A stretch of 64,000 nt of DNA from Brachycybe producta (GCA_036925085.1 JAUPFP010000019.1:254001-318000); one strand, 5' to 3'. Positions 22,388 through 33,689 are shown, counted from the stretch's first letter. Numbers and translations: made by a program. The notes: a model not told the origin generated them from the sequence alone.

Positions 22388-22951
22388 TGTAACACCCTGT
22401 ATTTTACCCTTCCGTTCCTCCCCTAGCCTGGGGGTCTCTGGGGATGTAAGGGGCGAATTTCCGCCCCTTCCTTCCCTCATGGAGACCCCAAAGCTACAAG
22501 ACACATTCAGCTTCCGGTATCAGCGGATGGATACCCGTGGATGCATGGTCCCTAGGGCATGGGTACACCTAAAAAGGTGCACACAGGCCCTGGGTATAAA
22601 AGACCATGTTTTCGTATACTCTGGGTCCATTCTCTGATTAACGAAACTATGAAACTACTCATACAATGGTCCAGTGGCGAAAGCACGCCACACCCGTAAC
22701 TATTCTCTGCTTTATTATGGTTTAATGGTTGAACATAATAAAATAAGTAAAACGTCGAACCTGCATCCGTCTCGCCTGTCTTAAACATTCTTTCCTTAGC
22801 AGCTAAGAATCCAGAAATATCTGAGAGAACGACCCCGGCACCAGCAGGACTCAGGTAATATATCCTAAACTCTCCCTGCGAAAAGCGGTATCCGCTCTAG
22901 CTAAAAGAGTCTATCACCTGAGCCCCGTAACAAGAGCTCTACATTGTTACA
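22388..22951 (+). mobile_element. Solo LTR, third family, with ATGT target duplication
   Basis: It starts TGTAACACCCTG and ends GTTACA, flanked by ATGT at 22384-22387 and 22952-22955. It contains TATAAAAGACC near 22595 and AATAAAATAAG near 22737. Immediately upstream of the TATA box is an inverted repeat (GGGTACACCT-AAAA-AGGTGCACAC). The uninterrupted paralogous site is at about 8652-8660, with a single ATGT. No internal region is present. Confidence 0.85.
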
Positions 22952-22968
22952 ATGTATAGTATTGTATA

Positions 22969-23228
22969 CTAGTGGGGTAACCCGTCATAAATGACGGGAG
23001 CAAAATTCACAGGCAATTGTGCGAATGCGCGTCGTTTTTTCCTTTTTTACTCTTTTCATTTCAATTTCCGTCACCCCTCTTTTCTCTCCCCTTCTACACT
23101 TTCCAACCTTTCCCCCTCTCCAATTTAATATCATGGGGTTCTTGGATGGGGAGTGAGCAACATATAGTTGACCTTGAGAAAAAAGCGGTTCATTTATTCA
23201 TCAAGGTTTGTACAGCGTTAACCACACA

Positions 23229-23260
<32 letters not shown>

Positions 23261-23272
23261 CACACAGACACA
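22969..23272 (-). mobile_element. Helitron-like nonautonomous element A, truncated
   Basis: Read on the minus strand it ends with the hairpin CCCGTCATTTATGACGGG, a seven-base TTACCCC, then ACTAG, and is followed by T. The body matches elements B, C and D (GGTCAACTATATG, CCAAGAACCCCATGATATT). The other end runs into a CA/CG simple repeat at 23223-23272. Confidence 0.6.
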
Positions 23273-23487
23273 GTTTTTAAGTTTTTCAGGTTAGGATTCG
23301 AAAAATCTGAAAGTCGAAAAATGCGAGAAGATTCGAGTTTTCGAATCTCGAATATTTTTCAAGATTCAGGGGATTTGAATGTCCCATTGTTAGAATAAAT
23401 ATAGTAAAATACACATTGTATACAGAATTTAAATTTTGTATAGATCACAGGTCTTAAAAACAATTTTGGGAGGGGTCCAGACCCTAT

Positions 23488-23953
23488 TGTAACACCCAGT
23501 AACTCCCGTTCCCGCCAAATCCATAGCCTGGGGGGTAAACAACTCCCACTTGTCCCTCCCTCCTATCTGACACACACTTCTGAATCATATCGAAGTGGCG
23601 GAGTGATACACTTAGGACCATGGTGACTTGAACCTGGTTACACCTCGCAGGTGCCTCGCAGGCCGGAGACACCATAGGGCAAGGAAGCATACAATCCTGG
23701 AGTAGCTATAGCATCTTCAATTTGGTAACAACAATGGAGGATGCATATCAGCATCGACTGAGAGCGGGATAGCCACTATCCTTCTGCATAGGTCTAACCC
23801 CATGCAGGAGGATGATCATAATCTAATTCCATCCGACTCTTTCTGTAGCTTGAATCTTCTTCGTGCGGCCACCGCGCGATACAGAGAAGTAACGAGCTGT
23901 AGAAATCATCATCTACAAGTTGGTAAAATAATAGTCAACGTCAAAAGCTCACA
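23488..23953 (+). mobile_element. E4 5' LTR with internal deletion
   Basis: It begins TGTAACACCCAGTAACTCC and ends AAAAGCTCACA. At 466 bp it is about 220 bp shorter than its relatives. The loss falls between ACACCTCGCAGGTG and GGCCGGAGACACC, removing the TATA box and the poly(A) region. It is inserted in repeat R after GACCCTAT; the uninterrupted sequence is near 9203. Confidence 0.8.
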
Positions 23954-23955
23954 TT

Positions 23956-23974
23956 TGGTGGAGGTGCGGGGTAT
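23956..23974 (+). other. E4 primer binding site
   Basis: TGGTGGAGGTGCGGGGTAT lies two bases after the LTR end and is complementary to a tRNA 3' end closing in CCA (plausibly tRNA-Ala type). The same sequence stands next to the E5 5' LTR at 50410-50428. Confidence 0.75.
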
Positions 23975-24867
23975 GCCTCCATTTGCCTTTTCCGACCTGT
24001 CTACAGAAGCCGTCCTTTGTGTAAAGTTTCGTGATTGTGCCTCACGATCCTTCATCTGTCCTTTTTGTGTAGGAGCCACGTGTTGAGAGAGACCAGCGAT
24101 TGTATCAATGGTCGACTGCGTGGCGCCGAATCTGCGGAACCGTGTGTTGAAAGAGACTGTGAATACACATCACAGGTCGACCACGCAATTCTGTGTCCTG
24201 TCCAGAGAGACACGTGGAGAAAGAACTTTTGTCTACCATCCGCTTAGCACTCGGGGGAACACAGAGGCAACTGTTGTGGACACACGTGTTTCCGTCCATG
24301 TTTTTGTATTCTATGTTTTATGTTTTCATCGTCATCCCTGTTTTCTACACTTTTCTTTATATTTCTAGGTTAAACCCACTTGACCCTCCTCCTTATCATT
24401 GGTTGGTAGGTGGGCAACACTTCAAACAAATTGTTTTTACTCTCCGAGGAGTTTGCTTAGCCGAAACTACGTATCATTGTGAGGTAAGCCAACGAATCTC
24501 AGCTACTTGTCTTTCCATCTATTACTAGGCCTTTAAAAGATGTCTTTTAAATGTGCCTATTACCTTCACTCTTTATTTTAATTTTCCAAGTAAGTTTTTG
24601 TCCTAACTCTGTATCATTGTTAGGGGCCAACAAGCTTAAAACACACTTATCTTGCCACATGGGACTCTCTTGTCCCCCTTTTCTTTGTTCTTTTGTGCTT
24701 CCATTGTGCTTCCCTTGGGACCCTCTATGTCCCAAGTCATCATCTTCAAAACTCACCATCATCACCTCAATGTATCTTCACATAAACTATCTCCATTGAA
24801 CACCATTGAAGCACCGGCCGCCATCTTGGTTCGACCAGACACTCTTCAAAGAGCGCCAACGGAGTGG
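23975..24867 (+). other. E4 leader, first part
   Basis: Untranslated leader matching the E5 leader (compare 49300-50409, minus): GAAGCCGTCCTTTGT, GATTGTGCCTCACGA, GTCGACCACGC and the CAAAGAGCGCCAACGGAGTGG block. No gene is supported. Confidence 0.7.
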
Positions 24868-25842
24868 TTTTTTGACCTCCATTGCTCTTTAGAGCAATGG
24901 AGGTATATAGGATCGTGCAAGAAAAGGGGAAAAAAAGGATGTCTGTGTGTGTGTGTGTGTATGTGTGTGTCCGGAACCCGATTTAGTTCCTCGAACAACT
25001 CAAGAACGGAATGAGATAAAGACATGCAGTATTTTTTATTTGATTCCGTGGGTCAATATGAAGCTCCTGACAAAAAAACACAAGGGTTATTTTTTTATGA
25101 ATTTTTTAGAAACAAATTTTGAGTTTTTGGTCATAATTTTTAGTGGGTCGAACAACTCGAAAACGGGGCCACCTACAATAAAATGTCATCAGACCTAAAA
25201 TGATGTAAACATTCTAATGATGAAACTGGACAAAAATTGGAATTTTAGAGCGATTCGATATATAAAATTTCGATTTTTCAAAATCGTAATTTTTTTTAAA
25301 AAAAATCTCGATTCTTCCTCTTTCCAGTTGTAGCATTCGAAAGGGGGACTTTTCTATTATTTAGGAGGGGTGTTCCTTTCTATGTTCTGTTATTATTTTT
25401 GTATATTAGAATACATGTGACGTATTTTCATTTTAAACCATATTATTACAAATGAATGACGCATGCGCATCACATGTAACTATGTCATGTACATGAGTAC
25501 ATACATGTGTGATTATCTATATACACATGCGCACACGTGTGTACATGTGCGTACACATGCGCACACGTGTTTACATGTGCGTACACATGCGCACACGTGT
25601 TTACATGTGCGTACACATGCGCACACGTGTTTACATGTGCGTACACATGCGCACAAGTGTGTATATGTGCGTACACATGCACACAAGTGTGTATATGTGC
25701 GTACACATGCGCACAAGTGTGTACATGTGCGTACACATGCGCATAAGTGTGTACATGTGCGTACACATGCACACAATGAAAAAAAGTTGGTTATTTGATA
25801 TATGAAAGCATATATTAAAGCAATTGAGGTCTATAGGGTTCC
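24868..25842. mobile_element. Insertion in E4 leader with inverted-repeat-like ends
   Basis: E5 lacks this stretch: its leader passes directly from GGAGTGGTTTTTCGCTCCATGTGA. The left border has AGAGCAATGGAGGTATATAGG and the right AAAGCAATTGAGGTCTATAGGG as repeated border motifs; near the left border ACCTCCATTGC also occurs inverted. It contains a TG run (24943-24970), AT-rich sequence and a minisatellite. No transposase is seen; the type is uncertain. Confidence 0.5.
25510..25775. repeat. 30-bp minisatellite of alternating purine-pyrimidine sequence
   Basis: About nine copies of a 30-bp unit made of TGTGCGTACACATGCGCACA and CGTGTGTACA. Variants carry GTGTTTA or CAAGTGTG. Because the period is a multiple of three, all frames stay open on both strands, giving decapeptide-repeat ORFs that I do not regard as genes. 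Confidence 0.9.
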
Positions 25843-26928
25843 TTGAATCCCTTGTTGCTCCATGTGAACATGTTGTTGTATCTTCTCTTCTCTTTTTTTT
25901 CTCTTTCTTCTCTTTCAAAGGGCTTGCACTTGCGCACCCCTGGTGGAGTTTCTCTTTTTGGAGAAAATTTCTCTTTTGCTTTTTGAATTTTCTTTTTTTG
26001 TGTTTTTCCTCCTGGTGGCTCCAAAGTGCCACCTGGTGGATTTCATCAATTTGAACATTTTTGAACAATACAATAAATTCTACAACCGGAAGTGGCCACA
26101 ACAGCACCATCTATGAACTTCTATTCTTCACTCAACATAGTTCCTCACTGCCACTGACTGCCCTTTTCTCCAGAGCCATCCATCAGTGAGGATTACTAAA
26201 TTCATAAATCTGAACATTTCTTCTTGTTTAAAAAGAACTTTTCTTTTTAAAAAATCATCAATCTTCCACTTCTACACTGATTTGCTCTCTTCAATAAATT
26301 AGATTCTGGGACGTGTGTTCACCACACCAGAATCCACTACACTTGAGAGCAATCCAGCTTTCTTCCTTACTCTTTCTATAAAAGCCCAGCCATCTTGGAC
26401 TTTTATTGTTGCTGTCCTCTTCTGAAAGTTCAGCCATCTTGAACTTTCATTGCTTTGTGCATCCTCTATGCACATACTCTTACTCCTTCTTTCCAGTGAA
26501 TCTAAGTGTGCAGGCACCACGTTTTAGGTTCACTTTTCTCTTTAATTTTCAATTTCTTGCAGTATAATGTTTGATTGGGTGGTGTACCATGCTTAAAGTT
26601 GTTTTGTACATCTGCTGTTTCTTGTTGAGACTTTTTTAACTCTCATATCCTACACGTGGTCGCCATATACCACGTGCAAAAGGAGACACTTCCAAAATCT
26701 GACACTCAAGTCCTCAGTTGGGCATGTGTTGACTGATGGTTCCCACCTGGTGTGAATTTTTTATTATCACGACCAACACGTCACTCAACTGCAAAAACAA
26801 CGCCAATACACATGCTAAGCATAGGTAAACCATTGTTACTCGGTGTATAAGGGTATGAAAGTGTCGGTTACCGACAGAAAGACCAATTTACCAACGCACA
26901 CACACATACACCGACTTACAAATCCATA
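25843..26928 (+). other. E4 leader, second part, with CACGTG inverted repeat
   Basis: It matches the E5 leader at 48200-49250 (minus): CCGGAAGTGGCCAC, CTCAACATAGT, GAGCCATCCA. At 26653-26676 the block CACGTGGTCGCCATATACCACGTG forms an inverted repeat that E5 keeps as CACGTGGTCACCAAATACCACGTG near 48399-48422. No gene is supported. Confidence 0.65.
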
Positions 26929-28997
26929 ATGCTACTACGGCCGCGTGTTGAACAAGTCACCTCATACTGGACCCCAATCCGGAACCAACAAGCATCGCTC
27001 AGAGTTTACTCGAGAACCCTCGGAGCTCGTTTGTCACTTCAGATACACACCGCATACACCATACATGCCGCATCACCAATCATGGCTGCCGCACATGAAT
27101 CCACTGATACCCTGTCAGATCACCAGGGCTCTCACGAGAATTAGTGGGACAACCCCACCATTCATGATGCAATGCCATTGCCGCAACAGGTCGGACCCTA
27201 TCTCCATGAGATTTCACAACGTCTGGACACGTTAACACCAAACCGACTAACGACACCATGGCGGACAACACATACACACCAACGTCATGATGATGACTCA
27301 GATGCCTCTTCAACTTCCTATTATGGCTATGACAGGCGCCACAGACCGCATCGAGATCGACACAACAGACACTATACACCACGTCATCTACCATGCCACC
27401 CTGACTGGCAGTACACTCCACAAATGTGTCGAGAACAGTCAGATGGCTCAAACAGTAGAGACGAGCGTGCGAAGCAACCGCACGCACTACCGACCATGAC
27501 ATGTGCTGATTCTCCACACTATCCTGTCAGGGGTGCATGCAGTGGCCGTCACTTGGCCCCTCCGGGACAGCAGCAGGGTCGGGCTCAGAACCAAGAATCG
27601 ACACAAGACACTTCAGTCTATGCACCACGTTTTCCACTGCAAGGGGCAGCACTGATGCCTGCTGGAATGTCCAAGATGGCGTCTACAGACCGGCCCCAGA
27701 GAGAACTCAGTTGAAGACTTCAACAAGAAGTACAGTGGTCGCCACCCAGCCAACTCAATCAAAAAATTTGATGGATTGACAGGTTTTTGTCCCTTCCTGG
27801 AAGAATTTGAGGAAGTGGCCCACCTGGACCGCCCATCACAAAAAGTAACTCACTGGATGCTTCACTGGTACATGGTTAAGCAAACTGAAGTATGAATGTC
27901 GGGGCATTTCTCGGGCTCAGCTAAGAGTACAGATGGTGGACACGTTCGGGAAACCGAACGAACTATCCATCTTGGAGAAGCAGTATAGAGATGCTTCAAG
28001 CGAAAGGTGAGAGCACACAGGCTTTCATCTGGAAGTTTATGGCATTCGGCGACCATGTTTACCCACACACGGCCAATCAGCTGCGTATAAGTCAGTTGTG
28101 TCGCACTCTACACCCAACCATTCAGAGTGCCGTCCATCATGCACCAACTACGTCGTTCAAGGACTTTGCAAACGCCATCGTCAACATGGAGGTGGTCTTG
28201 CTCTCCTTGAATAAAATTGCCAATAGGACCAAAAACAGCATTTGATCCACATGCTGGTAAAGGGGCATCGAAGACCATCAAAAAGCAGGCGGCAACAGCC
28301 AGCTCTAAAGACAGTACACATCGTTCTAGGCATAATAAAAAGCCACACCAAACTGCTACCACCAACTCGGGACAACACTCTACGGACCCCCAACCAGAAG
28401 CCACTCGCACGTTTGACAAGAGCAAGTCAACATGTTATAACTGTGTGAAGGTGGGGCATTTTCTCCGTGATTGCCGCCAGCCGAAGAAAAACATCACCAT
28501 CAACCAGTTTAGAGAATCGATTACCGATTACGACACTGAGAAGGAGGTGCCTGAAGCGGACGTAATTACTGAAAACAGAGCTGAATTTCCATTAATCAGA
28601 CCAGGAGAACAAATCCATCAGATCCCTCTTCTAGCTCCAGTTTCAACCGCCAAGGCACCGCCACCTGAAAAACCCGACACTGACAGTTACGACAACCCCG
28701 AGCACGTACAGATTCATGTAATCGACCGAGCCCCCGCACGTGTGTGGACCTCGGATGATCTGATCACCTGGCAAGACACGCTCTATGTCCTTTCAACATC
28801 TGTGGAAGTCGAAGGGTACCGTGAAAACAGAATGGTAGCTGTCATGGCTCCAGGCACTCAACCACCAACGAAAGGCCACTCCTGCTGCCGGAACCTCATG
28901 AAGACGGTATAAAACCAGCTGGTAGAAAGCTGTATGTATCAGGAATTTGGAGATTACGATGCTAGTGACAGAAACCTGCGCAAGATACTGAACGTGA
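26929..28997 (+). pseudogene. E4 gag (Ty3-like), frameshifted and truncated before protease
   Basis: The N-terminal part (frames 26929-27144 and 27172-27714) is rich in H, P, Y and R and resembles the first part of the E5 gag ORF. The core follows from about 27735 (GRHPANSIKKFDGL, a stop near 27890, then ISRAQLRVQMVDTFGKP and FIWKFMAFGDHVYP), split over several frames. The 28217-28912 frame contains a zinc knuckle at about 28433-28474, CYNCVKVGHFLRDC. It then runs into WTSDDLITWQDTL and VMAPGTQ, matching WGMDDLTTWHGTL and ILAPGGG in E5. Homology ends at about 28997 just ahead of the protease, so pr and pol are missing. Gag would build the particle. This copy shows what E5 has lost from its gag. 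Confidence 0.8.
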
Positions 28998-30384
28998 CAA
29001 AGTAAACAATAATCTATTAGTGTTTAATCTATGGCCATAGATATAAACACTACAAATCATAAAATATCAACAATAGAAAAACGAGAGAAATTTAAGAGAA
29101 CTGAGGACAGTTGTCAAGATTTGGGGGAGGAGGTAAAAAGAACCCCCCCAATGAATAAACAGCCCACAACATTAACAACTCTTCTAAACACTCTCAAATA
29201 TCACCCTAAAACTCAACTAAACTTTATAAAAATCTACCCAACTTTAATTTTTGGAACTTTAAAACTTTTCAACATGGCCACCAATATTTACATATTGGCA
29301 ACCACTGCAATAACTTCACCAAGACCACGTGGCCTTCAAAATAATTGTCAACCATGCGGTACATCTGAAACAACATCACAACGATTCAAGGACGTCCAAA
29401 AAATAAGTACCATAAAAGAGACGTGTAAAAATATACCATGTCCCCTTATCATGGATGGACATCAGTGACCCCAACAGTTAATATAGAAAAATAAACTTCA
29501 AAGAGAATACTATGTCTGGGGGCCAAATCAATGCACACCTCATACATTTCAAAGGAAAACACACAAGAAAAAATAGAAAAAAACAGAAGAATGAAAAAAA
29601 GAACTGAAAATAATTCTGAAGGATCAATTAAAACATAAAAAAATTCGGAACCTGCCACTTTCAATTAAGTAATAAAGTTCTTGGGATATCAACCCCTCCG
29701 AAAAATCATAACAAACAATGAGGTACACTAGTGACCTTATTGACCAGTATTTGTCTTACAAAAAAAGAGACATTAAAAAGAGGGAGAGAGTTAATGGGCA
29801 ACATCACACCTCGGTGTGAAAGAAAATAATGGCCCTCCTCCCTCAGGACTCTTTTGTTTGCTTAAAATAACAAACAGGGATCTGCCTAATAAGAATTGGA
29901 TCGGCACCTCTCGATATTTAATATTGGTGGGACAATCCCCACCCTCAATAAATAAAAACACAAAAAAAAACCAATTAGAGTAAGGTATTCCATTCCAAAA
30001 GGGGCCAGCCCTTCTAAACTTCCAAAATTCGAAAAAATAAATAGGACCAAAACATGGTCAATCACCACTTCATTTGTTCCTCATTCGAGAGCAACTGTAA
30101 TTTCCATGACAGTCTTCATATTTTCGAATTCTTCAATTTTTGGTTAAGTTCTACAAGTGTCTAAAGTTTTATTTTTGCGAGTTTGTGTGTTTACACCATG
30201 TGCCACCTGCAAGCCATCGAACATTTCAAGTATGTTTATGTCTCACTGTGTGCACCGAGCCTTCAAGACTTTCGTCATCTCTTTTAATCAATAGCGGAGT
30301 GATCGGTCACCGATTTCTGCTATTGTTAAGAAGTAACCAGCAGCGGGACATTTTTTTAAAGAACAATTTTTAAGAACTATTCGA
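28998..30384. other. A-rich region without recognised gene
   Basis: A-rich on the plus strand, with scattered short open frames on both strands and none with recognisable motifs. It may be degraded retroelement sequence. Nothing more is supported. Confidence 0.4.
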
Positions 30385-31064
30385 GTATGTCGGGCCGCGG
30401 ATCCTGGAGAGGAAGTAGACGACAACATTGAGTGGAACGGCGGGAACCACCAAACCTTTCTCCAGCTCCGACATACAAACCACAAATGGCGGGCACCGCC
30501 AGCACACCTATGACAAAGAGTCACCTGACATATCCTCTAAGTGCCGTACTTTCTCCGAGCCTGAGAACTTTTACTGGTGCGGAGAAAAGCGCCTACGACC
30601 GAACATTAAGTGTCCAACAAATGTCGGGCATGAAGGGAAACCTGATGCTCCTAGTAGCATCGTTCTCTTCAACGTTACATCAAAACACTATTGGGAGAAA
30701 TGCGAAGACAAAATAGACATCAAGACCATGGCACGGGGAGTTAATCAGGCTTTCCGCGATAGCATCGCCCCTCAACAACCCCTCCTGGTGGGGCGGCCGC
30801 AAGAAAATGTGGGGGTGGTGGGTTGATACCCACCCCCTCGAGAATCTTCGACTTGAGATGCAGAGAGAGGCCGCCATACGTCAGGCAAAAAAGAACCAGA
30901 TTCAAAGAGAGGAAAGCTTGACATACCTCCATGCGGTTTGCTCCCGCCTCGCCGAGCTGGGCTCCCCTGCACAGCGCAACTCCCGAAAGAGGAGCTTGTG
31001 CAGATCGAGGCCCGTCTCCAAAAGGATAAACAAACTGCACCGTTAGCTACTCTATTGCTGCCGC
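30385..31064 (+). pseudogene. Unrecognised degraded reading frames next to E3
   Basis: A start MSGRGSWRGSRRQH at 30387 closes after 14 codons. Frames 30428-30826 and 30432-30716 then continue without a recognisable motif. A helical, charged segment follows (LRLEMQREAAIRQAKKNQIQ, 30843-30900). The basic start and coil-like end would suit a gag N-terminus, and E3 lacks its own gag N-terminus, but orientation is opposite to E3 and I cannot show homology. Confidence 0.3.
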
Positions 31065-31844
31065 TGTAACGTCCCGCCGGACCGTTACAATACGCAGTAA
31101 ACGAAACTTCGAAAACATTCACACTTACAGGTACCAGAGCTCCGACGACAGGGACGGGACCGTACCCGCAGCCGCCTCTCCACACGGTGCACCCCTGGGG
31201 TGGTGTCGACGCGGAGCTTCCCTCGACGGTGACATGACGGTGACCCGCCGCGTCGCCGAGAATATCGCGGTAAAACTCCTGTTTCACTGCGAGCCGACAC
31301 GATTTACCGGCCGTAAGAGGTCGGAAAGACGGTGGAGTTGACCCCAAACCGGCAACCCACCCTCCCACGGTCAACGCCCAAGAAAATACACGACACAAAG
31401 TAAGATGAAGAATTAAGTGTTTTAATTTACACTTACAATGTATGAAGACAATGTTGATTATATACAAATAAGGGCTGGTCCGATTGGCCAGCCCAAAGGC
31501 ACTTTATATAAACAAGCCAACAAGCTAAAAGGCAACCAAAGGTGATGAAGAGCTGGACAGTGGAGGTCACTCAGACCTCCACCCACAGGTCTAGTCCATG
31601 GAGCTGCCAACAACACACTGCCCAGATCCTGTGGTTGACTAGGCCACAGGAAACCTCCAGGCAACTCCACCTGGAGGGGACAGAGGTCACATCTGACCTC
31701 TCACCCATAGACTTCATGGGGAGAGGTCTGCTGGCACCAAAATGGCGTCCGTCCCAACAGCCTACTGTAGCTGTCAGGCAGACTACCATAGAGAAATTCG
31801 TCTGCTCAAGCAAAAATTAAAATTGAGCAGACCAGGTTGCCACA
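31065..31844 (-). mobile_element. E3 3' LTR, 780 bp
   Basis: On the minus strand it runs from TGTGGCAACCTGG to GGGACGTTACA, with TG...CA ends. It follows a purine-rich tract (GGGAAGTTGAGAGGAT, complement of 31845-31860). A TATA-like TTATATAAAG lies near 31504. The inner part (31250-31440) matches 40583-40800, the remnant of the 5' LTR. Its last 28 bases hold a near-palindrome (TGTAACGTCCC...GGACCGTTACA, plus strand). Confidence 0.75.
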
Positions 31845-31922
31845 ATCCTCTCAACTTCCCTGTTCCGTCTCGGGAACAAGGTCAGACAAGCCGGCCAGGA
31901 TTGCTCCCCGAACCTGACCTTC

Positions 31923-33689
31923 TTAGGTACCGAACGGCTTCTCTGGCGGTGTCGTGAAAGTGGAGCCCATCCACTCCGCAGCCCACCGACGTGCCCACCA
32001 CAAGCACATCTGGGTGTTATGCCACCCAAAACCAGTATCGAAGACCGTCCCCCTAAGACGGCTTTCCTCCAGGGCTCGGAATTCCTCGAAAGGAATATCC
32101 TGGAGTTGCGGACGCGTGCGAAGCGTACGACTTATCAGGAGGTCCACCAGGGCAACCGCGGGCTCGGTCTCACACCCTGGTAGAGGCTCAGTTATAAACT
32201 GTCCAGCCATACCTCCTAAGTCGCATCCCAGCAAACGTTGGATGAATGGGGCTGCACGCCGGGCTAGACGAACTATCCCGGCATCTAGCCCCACCACATC
32301 CAGAATTGCAAACGTTTGCTGGACCGGGTTTACGACCATCACAACTGGAAAACCTCCACAACCAAATGCCACCACATGGCGCATGTTGTATGGCGGTAGC
32401 CTTGCTACCCACGGCTCCAGAAGTGGCTCATCCAGACGGTAGTAGCCGTGGTATTATCAACCCTCCATTCCCGGCTGGTCCTGCCAGAGACCAAGCCGGT
32501 TATTCAGATACACCTCTGCATCTGAATACGGGGGCAATGCGCCAATACGCCGTCTCTCGGCCTCAGGCCTAGGGGAGGTTGATGTTTCTGGTCCTAGGGT
32601 ATCAAATACCTCGCCGCCATGGACCGGAGAAAAGGGTGTACCCCCACTGGGGGTGACTCCTGCAACCGAGGTTCCTTCGCCCTTAGGTGAGGGCAAAGTC
32701 ACACGGTGCAGGGTTCCCACTGCTCGAACCCGCAGGCTCGAGACCGCATCCACCTTAGAGGAGGATGGAGGCGTGCCGACCAAAACGTCGCGCATCGACC
32801 TACCATCCATCCGCGCCGCCTCAACGGGACGGGTATGGACCGGCTGACTCCCGGCCGGCGTGCTAACCTGAGCACGCCGGGACTCCTCCTTTTCCGCCAC
32901 GACGCCTCCAGTTTCGGCTCCCTGGCGCCTACTACTGGAGGGTGTCGGACTCCCCTTCCTCTCACGCTTGGACTTTTTACGGTCCTTTTTCTTTTTCTTT
33001 TTCTTCCCGTGAGAGGAAGGTTGACCATGCGTCGTGTCAGACTTAACTGACCCCGACGACTTACTGGGCCGATCAGGCTTAGGCGGGTGGTTAGCCCCCT
33101 TCGCCTTCTCGGGCTCCTTCGAATGTTTTCCGGCCGGAGCCGTACTCTTCTTCGCAGAAGTGCCCTTAGCCGAGGTGACAGCCGAGGATGACTGTCCGGA
33201 GACAAATCTTCCTCGACCATCCCGAAGGAGAGGCTTCTCCTTCGGTGCAAGAGTCGGCTGACTCTTGCCACCAGTAGCTTTGGCTTCCGCACCATGGGCT
33301 GGTACACTGGAAGATTGCATCGCCTTCCTCTCGGCGATTCGCTTCTGGCCAGCGATGGTCGTGGCACTCGCAATAGGCGGGACACCACGACCGACAGGAG
33401 GTTCCCCTGTTTTGAGCGGGCTCCGGGCGGGCATTCCCTGCAGGAGGGAATTCCGCAGCCTGGCGCTCAAACTCCTGCCGCTCTCCTGCACCGACCGCAC
33501 GAGCGATCTGTCAGTGCAGGCTCGCTGCTTGAGCCTGAAGCCGTTTGAGCTTGTCCTCCAAGCTCTCGGGCTTCCGAGGTTCGAAGGCCTTTCCTCGACC
33601 GGAGGACCTGGCCTTCTTGCCCCGTGAGCTTTTAGCCACTGGTGGGGTGCGAGGGCGGGACCTTTTTTGTCCCTTGCTACCACCACCAC
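31923..33689 (-). pseudogene. E3 ORF3: Lys/Ser-rich N-terminus plus conserved domain, two in-frame stops
   Basis: The upstream frame (33689-32457) encodes about 400 residues rich in K, S, P and R, with a lysine run (KKKKKKKDRKKSKRERK) suggesting RNA/DNA binding or nuclear targeting, then LPPYSDAEVYLNNRLGLWQD. Two adjacent stop codons interrupt the frame at about 32455-32460. The same frame then continues with YHGYYRLDEP, RHVVAFGCGGFPVVMVVN, TFAILDVVG, PFIQRLLG, TEPAVALVDLLISRTL and a final FGW. Order and spacing parallel ORF3 of E1, E2 and E5. Because both sides stay in one frame, the stops look like point changes, though a readthrough design cannot be excluded. Function unknown. Confidence 0.65.

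Noticed and set aside
25463..25800. Possible CRISPR-like array
   Set aside because: Direct tandem repeat without unique spacers in a eukaryotic sequence.
25463..25805. Long open frames on both strands with decapeptide repeats (MRTRVYMCVH type)
   Set aside because: They follow from a 30-bp tandem repeat whose period is a multiple of three; no start context, domain or conservation.
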